A stretch of DNA of 64,000 nt, taken from Neelides folsomi. Its lineage: Eukaryota; Arthropoda; Collembola; Neelipleona; Neelidae. The stretch spans positions 1 through 64,000 of the forward strand of contig JAQGBZ010000248.1 in NCBI GenBank assembly GCA_034687125.1. The letters are read 5' to 3'. This document shows positions 36,042 to 48,123 of the stretch, piece by piece. A model generated the notes under the pieces. It had not been told where the DNA came from and did not search any database. It was given only the letters and a program-made list of their open reading frames with translations. How positions within the stretch are numbered: position 1 is the stretch's first letter; each line of letters starts with the position of its first letter. The position numbers and the translations under genes are program-made.

Positions 36042-36881
36042 ATGACATCATTGTTCCTGCGAGCATTGAATATCAAAATCAGACCAAATATTTTCTCTCT
36101 GCTTGGAGCTCAACCCGTGAGAACAGTAATTGACGTAAACGGGATCGAGTACAAACATATACCCTATAAAAAGAAAAATGATCGTTATCACCCGAAATTA
36201 ATTCCTGATGTCGATGCTCAATTAGAATTGGATCCTTCGGGCAAAGTCTATCACGGATTTGTTTACTATCCCCGGTATTTTATCTTTTTATACTTTTTTC
36301 ATAATGGATTTATTTTATGCATCTTTAAATTGTTATTCATTGTTAATTCTATTTTCTTAGAGATCCTGATCATAAAGATCCTCCATATGAACCTACAAAG
36401 CTCTTTAGAGTTGTGAGGACGAGAACATTGCACAAACTCCCTCGTTGGGAGAAAGAGATCTTGGAATTTGAGCTTGGAATTACAAGTGTATGAAATTATA
36501 ACTTATAATTTTGTTTAAAGCTATACAATTAGGGCATAATATCTAATATCTATAATAATGAAATTATTATGTTACTTATTTCAGAGACGAACAGTTGCAA
36601 TTGTTAAAAATAGCGAGGAGAATAACGCCATGCTGTACAAAGTGAAGCATTTGGTCGACATCAAACCGATAACTTTTCCTTATGGATTCCCTGCTGATGG
36701 AGACTTAAGTAAAGGATTCCTCAGAGAAAATGGAGAGTTCGTATCCCAACATCGTCTTTCTGGAGTAGATAACTTAGAAAAGTCCATTGAAGCAGTAAAG
36801 AAGACTCAAGACAATTTTATGAATTCATCGATTCTCCGTAGGCGTCTTTGGAAAAAATGGATTTCAAGATGGTCGGATTAA
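36042..36881 (+). CDS. MRPL30: Mitochondrial large-subunit ribosomal protein L30
   Basis: Three exons, starting MTSLFLRALNIKIRPNIFSLL, an arginine-containing mitochondrial presequence. The body contains LFRVVRTRTLHKLPRWEKEILEFELGIT, RRTVAIVKN, and YKVKHLVDIKPITFPYGFP, the L30/uL30 core with animal-specific extensions, plus a basic C-terminus LRRRLWKKWISRWSD. The product is a structural component of the 39S subunit. Exon joins at 36274 (donor GTATTT) and in the next intron preserve frame. It converges closely (about 120 bp) with the hexosaminidase gene. Confidence 0.9.
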
Positions 36882-37001
36882 TTATTTATTTGTCGAAGCT
36901 TTTTTTATAGTTAATGATTAATTGATTAAAATTATATACAGCAAAAGGTACAAAGATTATTTTAACACTCTTGACTCATTCAGCAATGCGGTCTTAATGT
37001 T

Positions 37002-39922
37002 TTAATTTCTGTAATGAGGGTCAGTGCATCTTCCTTGATATTGATGGCAAGATTCGGGTTGAAGCCGATCTGGATGAATTCCTCTATCGGCCATTCTTTC
37101 TCTGTGGTGATTTAATCTTGAGAGAACTGCTCCAGACCGTTCTTCGGGATTTGACCAAAGGCGCTCAGCAAGCGCGGCACATCTCGGCCAAAGTTTCATT
37201 TCAATATTGTTTGAATCCATCTTAAAGTTAGTAATGCACAAATTAGACAAATGCCACAATCGATTACAAAGTATAATACTGATATTTTAATTGCCTTTTC
37301 TCCCCAAAGTGTGGCTTCAGCTCCGAGTATTTGGCTGTAAATTTCTGCTCGTTTTTTCTCTTGATATTTGCTATCTAAAACTTCTTCCAGTGTGGCTTGA
37401 GATGTCATTGTGTTCATGTGATAATCAGCAATTTTGTAAAGATCATTGTCATAAAGGTGCTATAGAATAAATTGCATCATATTAAAACTTGTTCATAGTA
37501 TACTCACAAATTCAAATACATAATCTTTAGATGATACAATTGGGGTATTGGTATTTAAATTAAAATGAACTCTAAAAATGATTGTTTACTTTCCAAGATT
37601 TTAATGTCCAGTGTGTGCCTTGATCCGGTCCTAACCATGTTCCAAATCCATGGTCCAAATAGGCTGCGTCCGAATTGGAAAATATGACACGATATTTATC
37701 TTTAAGCAAATCTCCAACTTCAGCACTCATAGCTATCAAAATGCATTACAGTTTGGTTAATTTTATCTATATTTCAGATATGTGTCAGTATATGATATAT
37801 TCAGTCAAAAACCGAATTCTCTACTCACATGAAGTCCATATTTGAATTATATAATCATTCGGATCCAAATAATGCCTTCCTAGTTTGGTCATTTCGGAAG
37901 TCCAAATAATCGGAGTTATAGGATTTCCTTCGTTCGCCTCTTTCAGTTTGGAATAAGCTTGAATTACATTCATTGGATTAGATTTCATTTCAAACGCAAA
38001 TCTTAATCGAATAAATTGCCATTAATTTCTACCTTTATTTTGAAATATTGCCCAAAGGTCCAATAAATCATAGTTGTTGTTCTCTCTCTGCCATTTCTGA
38101 ATGTCATTCGAACTGAGCCAGCAAGAATAGTAAACTTCATCAGCTCCCATATGGAATAAATCTTTTTCAAAAACTTCCAACATGTCTTTGTAGATTTCTC
38201 CAAGGACCAAGTAAGTGTTATTGTTGAGAGGATTGAGTTGTCCACAAGGAGGTTGACCACAGAAGTTTCTCCATGGATCAGCATTCACACAAAGTGCCAT
38301 TTCTCCAAACCCAACCATTTCACCCCATTGCCATCCGTTCCCTTAAAATATTAATTTCATTTAAGATTCAATCTCCATTTAACTTAAATACAAAATACAA
38401 TATATCGTAGTAATTACATATTTGAATATCTGTAAATACCTGCATGTGCCGGTGCATCCAACTCTGGTATAATTTTAACTCCTCGTAATTTGGCATAAAG
38501 GACCAAATCTCTGATATCTTTAGGAGTATAAATTTTTGAAGGGGAATATGCTCCGTATTGTGCCATCTAATAAAGAGTTAATTATACTATCATTTTGCCC
38601 TAATTAGTTAATCAGCAAAGCATTGGACTTAAAACTATGTAGATATATATTTTCCTTACTTGAGGAACTCTTTTTGAATAAAAAGGGAAGGAGTTGCTAT
38701 CTGTCATATGCCAATGGAGAAAGTTGAGCTTGTTATAAGACATTGCATCTACGACCCTCTTCAGGACACTCACAGGAATGAAATTCCTAGACGTGTCAAT
38801 CATCACTCCTCTGTATTTGAACACAGGTTCGTCGTTGACCACTGCAGTGCTAAGAATTTGAAGACATTCGTTCTCTTCGTCAAATGCTATGAGCTGGGAC
38901 AGAGATTCAAGACCGTGTCGAACTCCGAAAAAGGTTGCGCCCGAAACATGAGCACGAACGTGTTTAGCTCCTCCTTTCTATTTATTGGATTATTGAGCAA
39001 AAACGTGCAAAATTGTTATTAATAATTTTGGATTAAAGAGGATTAAATTAAATGGATCATCAATTAAATGATTTTAGTATCGTTTAAACCTGATTAACTG
39101 TATCAATTGAAATGGTGTATGACTCATCAGTTGTCAATTTCATTCTTGTATCTGGGCTTGTGATGGTTAGAATGATCGTAAAGGTGTTTTTCTCTATTCC
39201 TTTACCATTGGAAATTGTTGGGAAAGCGGATTGACCTTCTGACTTAGGATGCATCTAATTGGAAATTAAAAATGCGAGTTCTATAGCCATTAAAGAAAAA
39301 CACGACTCGAGAACTGGAAATCTTTTAACTTACTCTGAATAAATAGTCGAGAAAGATATTTCCTGCATAGCCGAGCATTGCCTTTGCTCCTTTGTGACGT
39401 GCATTGATTTCTTTGATTTCTGCATGATCTGGGTAAAAGGGGACGACCGTTTTCCCCAAATGTGTCTACAATTTCAGAATGGTGTTGGTTATTTAATAAT
39501 AAGTATCTATGCAATGGTGACGGTTATAACAAGATGAAGATGAAAATTACCGTTCCAGTAGGATATGGCCAAAGAGGACCATGAGTGCCACAAGTAAGCC
39601 AACAGATCCCTAATGGTATAGCTTCTGTTATATTGGAACCTTTATACTCCTTTTGACAATAAGACTCGTATGCAGTGTTCACACAACTCCAGGACCACGG
39701 AGATTTACTACTCGTTAAAAAACTCGTTAGCTTTACTGATACATATTTGATGATTTTTAACAATTTATTTCATTTATGATAAAGTAAAGAATTCTTATGA
39801 TGAACTTACAAATAAGGAGATTCCGTAGAATGCCTTGCATCAACCGAATGATCAAAGCCTCTATTCCAAGCTCCAAAGTTGAGTAATAAAGAAGTAATTA
39901 CCACTGCGAAGGATTTCAACAT
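37002..39922 (-). CDS. GH20 beta-N-acetylhexosaminidase (secreted/lysosomal)
   Basis: Minus-strand multi-exon gene. The start MLKSFAVVITSLLLNFGAW is a signal peptide, followed by a Cys-rich segment (SPWSWSCVNTAYESYC). The N-terminal GH20 domain leads into the catalytic barrel: VFKYRGVMIDTSRNFI, LNFLHWHMTDSNSFPF, VKIIPELDAPAHAGNGWQW, the catalytic HMGADEVYYSCW (Asp-Glu pair), WEAYLDHG-like region (SDAAYLDHGFGTWLG), and LGAEATLWGE near the C-terminus. The layout fits insect chitooligosaccharidolytic or fused-lobes-type hexosaminidases, which remove terminal GlcNAc from chitin oligomers or N-glycans. Which subgroup is not decidable here. The HxGADE variant, Ala for the common Gly, is tolerated in the family. 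Stop TAA at 37002-37004. Confidence 0.9.
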
Positions 39923-41866
39923 TTTAATAACAATGGCTATTCATTACCCGACTCTGTTTTTTTTACAAAAGTAATTGAAAAAGTTTTTCTCGGAAAGTCT
40001 GAACAGTGAAGTTTTCTTACACTATTAAATATTTACGCGTAGAGTGTTTGGGCTCAATTTGGGGAAATGCATATGAATTCATGATGGATTGGAAGATCAC
40101 GAGCACTTGAACTGATTTGAGATCTAAACTTATTTGCGAACTCTTCCAATGCAGGAAATTGAACGAACTGAGAAAACTGAAGGAAAAGGACGAATCTTTG
40201 AAAGTCGAAAAGTGGGACAGCGAGGAATGGGGATATATTAAAATGAGAGTGTGGGAACTTGAAGGTGATAAACGTGCGAGTCCTTTAATGAACAACGTGG
40301 ATTTATTGTAATTAGTGCTTCGTGGGTGGAGTGTCTGGCAAAGAGGTAACGAACGAATTTTTCATTAACGGGCTTATTTAATGAGCTAGTTGCAGTAAAC
40401 AATGATATGATGAGGCTCATAATTATTAAAATGTTGTTTTTGTATCAATTTACCAAAGAGTGGCTTGATTTGGATCTCAACGTCCCGAGCACGAGGGCAC
40501 ACATTGAAGGCAGAAGGCATTGAAGCTCTCATGTAAGTAAATGTACGTGGGAGTCCAAGCCTCCTTCGATTTGACCTAGTGAGCTTATAGAGAGAATTTA
40601 CTTATTTGCAATTAATGAGGCTTGGTTTAATCGTTGGCCCATTTATAAAATATGCAATTTCTTATCAGTTTTAATTTATAGACCTCACCCTTTTAAACTT
40701 ACACCAATACATTTTTAAGATAAAATTATAGTACTTCGAATATGCAGATTATTTATATTTAACTAACGCGGTTATATTTATTAACGATTCTATTTTTCCA
40801 TAATGAGAATAAGCAACATATACATAAGTCTACTATAGATTTCATTAAACTTAAGTTATAAATTAACGATAATACCAATAATAAATAATGTCCTTTATGC
40901 ACACTCATTTTATTTATTCCTAAATCGAGAACCCATTCATGTTTGCTATATAAATATATTATTTGATTATGCCTATATGGTAATATAGTATAGTGTAGAG
41001 TGGACCTTTTGTAAAATAAAAAATATCTTGTCAGCATTTTTTAAACTAGATCTTATAGACGTAATCGTAAGCAAGAATAGTAATTAATAATTATACGTTA
41101 GTACCTACATAGAATAACATGGCATATAAAATGTAAGTTGTAAATTACACTCCATAAGTAAAGCTCTTCTTGGTTTATATTATTTTTAGCCAGCAAGATA
41201 GAAAATGAACTTTACCTAACGCATAACTGAAAAAGCGTGGAAGAGTCAAGAAGGCGTAATTTATTTATGAGGAATAATTGGCATATTAGCAAAGTAGCAA
41301 AGCAAATGTGACTACGCTTCATATAACATTATGATGTGAATCATTGAGTTCGATTAGACCCGTTCATTCAAACGGTTTGGGTTGTAGTTGATCGAAGACT
41401 CCGATTCAGAGTTGACATTTTAGACCGTTTTTGCATTGTTTTGTTTATTTGGAGAAGTTGTAAGGTTGGAACCTTGTGGGTGAGATGTTTGAAATTTCCC
41501 CCTTCCTTTCATGAGGGAGAGGAATGGAAAGCTCAAGGGAAAGTTGAAAGTTCACTTGAAGTGTATCCTGGATGGGCGACGGTTCGGACGTTCTCGAAGT
41601 CTCATCTGAGGATGGGTTGAATGGTGGCCAAGCTGCCGTGACCCACCCGACCCGACACACAACCAATCGTCCAAATTCCTCTTAAGAGGATTCTTATCTA
41701 ATCTCCACCAACTCTCCCCTCCGTCGATTCCAAGAATTCCTGCTCACCCTTCGACGGCCAAATTACCTCCTTCGAACTTCATATCTCATTTTACATACCT
41801 CGACATCCTTCATATCATTTGCGAATTGAGTTAGTTGCCGATCCTCTTGGTCTGCTAATCCATTGA
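39923..41866. other. Intergenic region hexosaminidase / MAP2K7
   Basis: Mostly AT-rich. A segment at about 40460-40537 has higher GC content and ends CTCTCAT followed by the strong donor GTAAGT, so it may be a non-coding first exon of MAP2K7. 41440-41870 is GC-richer and likely promoter or 5' UTR of MAP2K7. Confidence 0.45.
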
Positions 41867-43833
41867 ATGGCCAGACGTCCAGCTCTCTCAATGGCGAAGC
41901 CAACTTGTAAGTCTTCATCCCTAATTACTTCATCATCAGAAATAAAATGTTCCAAAGATTTAATGTTTTGACATTTGAATATATTATAAAATTGACCAAC
42001 TTTACTCGAATTTAATATTGTAAGATTTTAAGAGTCGTTTTATTGATTTTGTCCACCATTATTTTTAGTGAACATTGCGAAGGGTGGCTTCTCATCAATA
42101 CAACCTGATAGAAGAAGAAACTTGGACCTCAATTTCGCAGTCAGAAGTTCTGACAGAGAAAATTCGGAGACAGACTCCAGATTTAATGAAATCATGAAGA
42201 GTGATGGGAATATTACCATCAATGGCATTGTAAGGAGTTTTCAAAATTTATTTCATTTCTTGGTTGATTTGATAAATATCATTAATTTGATGTTTAATTG
42301 GATAGGAATTTGTAATTTGATATAATTTGTAATTGATGTACTTAGGTTTATAAGACTGCTATTGAACATTTCGAACAATTGGAAGAGCTGGGTTATGGAA
42401 CTTCTGGTCATGTTGTCAAAATGTGCCATAGACCTTCTAACAAAATTATCGCTGTTAAAGTCAGTTTTTTTCTAAATCACAAATATTTAATTGATTAATC
42501 ATTAACTAAAACAAAATTAAAAGTTTAATTCCAATTACAGCAAATGAGGAGGTCGGGGAATATGGATGAAAACAAGAGGATAATAATGGATTTGGAAGTT
42601 GTTCTCAAGTCTCACGACTGTCCTTTCATTGTCAAATGTCTCGGGTGCATCATAACAGATTCCGACGTTTGGATTTGCATGGAACTCATGTCAACGTGCA
42701 TGGACAAACTATTGAAGAAGCTCAAAGAGCCAATTCCAGAATTCATTATTGGTAAAGTGGCAGTGGCGACTGTGAAAGCTCTCAATTATCTCAAAGACAC
42801 TCATGGCGTCATCCACCGCGACGTCAAACCGTCCAACATTCTCCTTGACGAACATGGAATAGTCAAACTTTGTGATTTTGGAATCTCTGGAAGGCTAGTT
42901 GAATCCAAAGCCAAGACACGTTCCGCTGGATGCACAGCTTATATGGCCGTAATATTTAAATCTATTTTAAAATTAAGTTTTGAGTTTGCATTTGATTTTT
43001 AAAATTCTCTCATTTTCATTGAGAAAACACGAATAGAAATATTAAGTTGACATTTAACAAAATATCTGTACTTTTGGAGTATTACAAAATTTGTTATTTT
43101 TATAATTTATAAAAATTAATTTTGACTGACTTTTAAAAATATTTGTTTATAGCCTGAAAGAATTGATCCTCCAGACCCTACAAAGCCTAACTATGACATT
43201 CGAGCCGATGTATGGAGCCTTGGGATTACACTTGTTGAGTTGGCCACTGGTCGATTCCCCTACACAAACTGCCAGAATGACTTTGAGGTCATGACACGAA
43301 TCCTAAATGATCCTCCTCCGATGCTTCCACGAGATTCAAAGTTTTCGGATCAGTTCCACTCCTTCGTTAACGAGTGCCTTAGAAAGAACTACAAGGACCG
43401 ACCGAAATACAACAAACTCCTCGTTCATGAATTCATTCGAATCAACGAAGCAAAGGCTGTGGACGTTCGGACCTGGTTCAATTTGGTTGTGTCTAACGGA
43501 GGGGGCAGTAGAAAGATCCATCCCTATTCCAGCAGTGCTTCCTTCCCTTCCCGTGACGGGAGGCCAGGAGGAAGAAACAAGAGCACTTCAGGACTCGGGT
43601 CGCCTGCTGGCTTTTCTGTGTTGACCTCAACGAGTCCTTCAGCAAGTTCCGGGCGGCAGGGCCGCTACGAAGAATTCGCACCTCCTCGCTCGTCTCGCAA
43701 TTTTGATCGTCTCAATTCGGAGCCGCTTCCGAGTCGTTCGACCGGCTCTGCTCATACAACCCCAGGAACCCCAAGTCCAAACTCCGCCCTTGTACCGCCA
43801 GACCCACCTCCAAGGTCAGCTAATAACCTCTGA
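41867..43833 (+). CDS. MAP2K7: MAP kinase kinase 7 (hemipterous), JNK pathway
   Basis: Five exons (41867-41906, 42069-42229, 42346-42459, 42541-42948, 43153-43833) give 467 residues. An N-terminal basic-hydrophobic docking motif is visible (RRRNLDL). Kinase motifs: Gly loop GYGTSGHV, VAIK-type Lys in IIAVKQMRRSGN, catalytic HRDVKPSNILLDEHG, DFGISGRL, activation loop SKAKTRSAGCTAYMAPERIDPPDP with the S-K-A-K-T phosphosites, and DIRADVWSLGITLVELATGRFPY. The RSAGC loop and DPPDPTKPNYDIRADVW identify MKK7/hep and not MKK4. It phosphorylates JNK downstream of MAP3Ks. The C-terminal 130 residues are Ser/Pro/Gly-rich. An internal donor at 43815 could splice to downstream exons, giving another tail. 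Confidence 0.93.
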
Positions 43834-44061
43834 CCTTTCATTTCAACGACCGATATGGTTAAGAGGAATTTATTTTATACAAATCCTTAATTTTATATCT
43901 TAGATAAGTATACAAAAATCTCTCAGCCTTTTAGTCAGGGGGCATGCTCTAAGCTTATAATATTACATATTTATGGATTAAATGATTAAATGAATTGCTT
44001 GTTTGATTGGTGTGAAGACTAAAAAAAGTAACAGCGTGTGTATGGGTTTGGGATGGGTCAG

Positions 44062-44371
44062 ATATAGCCGAATGAATTCTGAGGGTCTCCGGACTCCGAC
44101 ACCGAACTCCTCCAGCAGCGGGGCGAGTTCAAGCAGCGGGTTTCTCTCTATGGCGAGCCCTTCATCGGTGGCCAACAGCAGCCCGAGCCCTCCGGGACCG
44201 GAACCCCGGCAACTCCCTCCGATGCGAAGGTATATTCAATCTGCTACCCGCCTCTTCTTCACTCCCGAACCCACGAGGAAGAGGTTTTTTGAGTTTACAC
44301 ATTCTCCTCATTAACTAATTACCATTCCCAGGCTAAGAACCATGCTCCTCTGCTACCCGGACACATGTTAG
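44062..44371 (+). CDS. MAP2K7: Putative alternative C-terminal exons of MAP2K7
   Basis: Joining 43814 (donor AAG|GTCAGC) to 44062 keeps the frame and adds a Ser/Pro-rich tail (RMNSEGLRTPTPN, SSPSPPGPEPRQLPP). The tail can read through to TAA 44312-44314 or splice at 44229 to 44332 and stop at TAG 44369-44371. The composition is protein-like and similar to the preceding MAP2K7 tail, but the acceptor at 44061 lacks a good pyrimidine tract. A second acceptor 6 nt further on is in the same frame. Confidence 0.45.
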
Positions 44372-45678
44372 CTCGCTTCATAACTCGCTTCTTAACTCGC
44401 TTCTTTCGGTCGACATTAATTTCGTGTAACCAGAAACGCCTCATGTTATTATTTTTATTATTGTAATTTTTATTGATTGTGTATTATTGATCAATGGATT
44501 TGTTTGCAATTCCTCAGTTCCTGTAAAAGGCTCTAAACTCCCCTTCGTTTCACTTTTCATTTTGACGATTATATTTATTTATAATGTTATGAATTATTAA
44601 TGCACAAGACACTTAGGTAAATGTTAAAATTGCTTCCACTGTACTTAAATGTTAAGTTGGCCTTAAACCTAACGTCACGTAATTAAATAGTAAATGACTA
44701 TTTTATGTTCAACCAACCTTCCAATACTATTTACGTATAAATAAGTACACATATTATGTACTTTAATCCCTTCAGTTGTTCTATTCTCATTGTATTTATT
44801 ATTCCCTATTCATTTTTATTATGCCAAGATAGTAAGTTCGACAATTAACAAGACGGTTTCGTTAATAAAATGACTTGAAAATATTGAATTGTATTCTTAT
44901 TCCATACATACGTTATACATTCACCATTTTATACATTAATGGCTTAATAAGGGAAATTTTTCTCTGTAGAACCTTTAATTCAACTAGGAAGTTATAGTTA
45001 TTGGGTCATAAAAAGGAATGTTAAACCATATAAAGCATTTATTGGTATGAAGGCGCAGTAAACCTATTGGTACATTTTTATTTTAAAAAATGTTAAAAAT
45101 ACATAATGCTTATCAAAGGAGAGAAACCGATAAATCCGATCATTGATCTCACATATTATTAAGGATAAACAACAATGTTATTAAATAGGTTGTTTAAAAT
45201 AACTAATATATTAAAAACGTTACTTAAAAATCAAGGGAAAGTTCATGCATTTAATTTAATTTGGTTTATCGAAAGAGCAAATTGTCAATATTTACATAAA
45301 AAGATTATTAGCAAGTGAATTTTGAATACTTGAATGTTGATTGAACAAGGAAGAAATATTAAGTATAACTATAATTTATTCGTACATTTTCATGCATTCT
45401 AATTCTTCATTATTGCATAAATGTTAAAAGGAGCAGATTGGATGGCGATTGGCTAGAAATCATTACATTTGAAGAATTCTAAGAATTATGTTTATTATAT
45501 TATTTACATATTAAATACATTATAAATTATTAGTTTATACATTACGCATACGTCATTTATTCAATTCTGTAAGCTTGAACATACCTAATTACAATTAGTT
45601 CGTGTATCTTATTAAATTATTAACTACATCTACACATCTACACACACTACACAACTCCTATGTACAACTACATAACTA

Positions 45679-45931
45679 CTCTCCAAGCAGTGGTTCTCCG
45701 TTAGCCGTTTTTCTCTAAAATGGTTTCAAGTAGCTAATGTAATAAGATTACATAGCAATCTACTGTAAAAAAACTTATATGTTATTTGCCTTTGTTACCC
45801 CGTTTTCTCAAAATTAAAATTAGCAAAATGCACTATATTTCATAATAGATTTCTATAGTATTGTTTTTATATCTTATCTGCGAGAAAAACTAATTTTAAA
45901 AAAGGTCAATGGAGAACCACTACTTGGACAG
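45679..45931. mobile_element. TA-flanked MITE with CTSTCCAAG termini
   Basis: A 253-bp element whose ends read CTCTCCAAGCAGTGGTTCTCC and, on the reverse strand, CTGTCCAAGTAGTGGTTCTCC. The terminal repeats extend about 32 nt with several mismatches. TA flanks both sides (45677-45678 and 45932-45933), as in Tc1/mariner-type insertions. No ORF. Confidence 0.75.
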
Positions 45932-47379
45932 TACCTGTATTGTATGTTATACTTACTATGCTTCAATACTGAATACAGCAAAATGTAGGTATAAAATGTT
46001 AAATAGTAGGTAATATAGTAATATACTTTACGCACTAACATAAAGTATAACCTACACAAAAAGAAAAAAAATGGACAAAATACAAATGATAGGAAGACAT
46101 CACATATTATTATGTGAATAGTCAATAACACATATTATGGTGCTGTCCTGGAATGCAACCCTCTCTATCAATCTAATTGTATCAGCATTGGTATGCGTAG
46201 GCTCTACAGGTAGGTACTTTACAAATAAAGTAGCAAATATACCATTTATACATGTAATAATACAATATGTATTTGCATAATATATCACTCATCTCATGTT
46301 GAGCATTGAGCATTAGACTGAATTAGACATAAAGGTTAAATTCACGAACGGCTATATTTGACCTTTTAAAGCAAAATGGCTTTCAAGCTGTTTTTCTCAT
46401 GAATTCAAACATATTAATGTTTTGAAACCATAAATTATAATATCTTGTTAGCTCTTATTAGTGATTTTGAATGGTTTTTGCATACTAGTCAGCTCAGGTC
46501 ATCTCTGTTATCTCCGTAAAGATATCGTTTAATATTTTATGTACTTTTATACAAAATACACAACTTGCATGCAAGTGGTATAAAATATACATAAAACATT
46601 TCCTGCAATTCCTCCTGCTCCGGCTATATCAATAATTGCGAAAGAGATATTAAAATGAAAATGAGCGGTGAGCTGGCAATTTAATCTAAAGTAAATTATT
46701 TATAAATGGTCTATAATGGGTACATATTAAACTATGTAATATTTACATAGCTGCTTGATCACATCCGATTTAAAACTTATATTAAATACATTGTACATGT
46801 CGAGTCGATGATGAAGAGGGGAGGCTGATGTTGAGGCTCCTCTATTTATATGAACCTTTGCATGCATTAAATATACATACTTTACGTACAATATCTTAAT
46901 GAATATAATGTATGCTCGCCTCCAATGGTTCTAGTCCCCTCGTTTCACAAAGGGCAATACATCGAGTCAACAAAATAAATTCATAGAAAAGCTATTATAA
47001 TCCAATTTCTGTACTGTTAATTGCTCCTATTAGGTTAGTAAACATTTATTTATCATTCAGACACCACTTGATTTAAGTGAGTCGAGTGGGAACTACGCGA
47101 AACGTCCTCCAGTTTCCCTTCCCCATATTCCCATTCCGGAATAAATCTTATTATAATCCCATTTATTGATTTTAAAAGAAGTCAACATATCCAAGTTTTT
47201 TTTACCGAACTTTAACCATATATCTAGACAAACGGGATATTTCAAATATAAAATAATATATTGTAGACTATTTACATCATTGAGTCAACATATTGGTTTT
47301 CTCGGGGCATTTTGTGACTTGTTGGCAGAGAAGTGGCTAAAGGCTCACACTATTTGAAATTGACCGAGGGGTTTGAGGT

Positions 47380-47870
47380 TAGTGGGCTAAATTCGGCGAC
47401 CGCCTCCCACTCTCCACCTGAGACGTAGAAGGAGGTACCCGGACGGAGGAAGTTCATCCCCACCTTGACCGCCAGGCACCCGCCGCGAGTCTCCGAAATG
47501 CCCGTCTCGTCCCGAGAGCCCACCGGAAGCGACAAAGAATTTTGGTGAGGAAGTGTGTCAGTCCCCGGCTCACCCGGAGACCTCGACGACATCGCCACCT
47601 TTCCTCCCACTCCCTCCGGCCGCAGGCACGAGTCCGCACAGAATAAACGCAGATCCCCATATATACACTCGCCGTATGGTGAACAGACCCGCCATGGAGG
47701 AACCCGCCCTAAGTCTTTCCTCTCTTTACAGGCACTTCCAGCCCGCCAGTCACCCGCTCCTCTAGTGTATCGAAGGACCTTCCCACCACGAGGGCACCCA
47801 GCCCAGCTCCACGCATTGAAGGTCTCACCACGTTATTTATATTAAATACGCACCACGAGCCAACATCTTG
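47380..47870 (+). promoter_or_regulatory. LARP1: GC-rich island, probable LARP1 promoter/5' region
   Basis: Base composition rises sharply relative to the surroundings, with many CpGs. It ends about 250 nt upstream of the LARP1 start codon. Assignment as promoter or 5' UTR is by position and composition only. Confidence 0.4.
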
Positions 47871-48123
47871 AGCCCTGTGGAACGCGAGGCTCGGTCCCCG
47901 ACAAAGTCCCTAACCGGTTTCTCCAAAATACTGATTTATTACTTCTTCCCCTCATCGCATTCAAACTCTCGATCACCACTTCTGGCCTCTTTTGTGCTCA
48001 TTTTTGAAAAAGTGTGGAGTATACCGATGAGAGGTTCCAACCCTGCTTAAAACAATCAGTGTGTGAGTTCAAAGTTCCTTTTGTGGGTTCTGAAGGTAGT
48101 TGGGAGGGATAGAGAAGTGAATC

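Larger units (their letters stand above)
44372..48123. other. Gene-poor region MAP2K7 to LARP1
   Basis: AT-rich with a MITE at 45679-45931. A GC-rich stretch at about 47380-47870 has chance long ORFs on both strands, which fits a promoter or 5' UTR of LARP1 better than protein coding. No family resemblance was seen. Confidence 0.5.

Noticed and set aside
47350-47845. Overlapping ORFs on both strands in a GC-rich island
   Set aside because: Long ORFs are expected in GC-rich DNA; no motif, no conserved frame, and the position suits the LARP1 promoter or 5' UTR.
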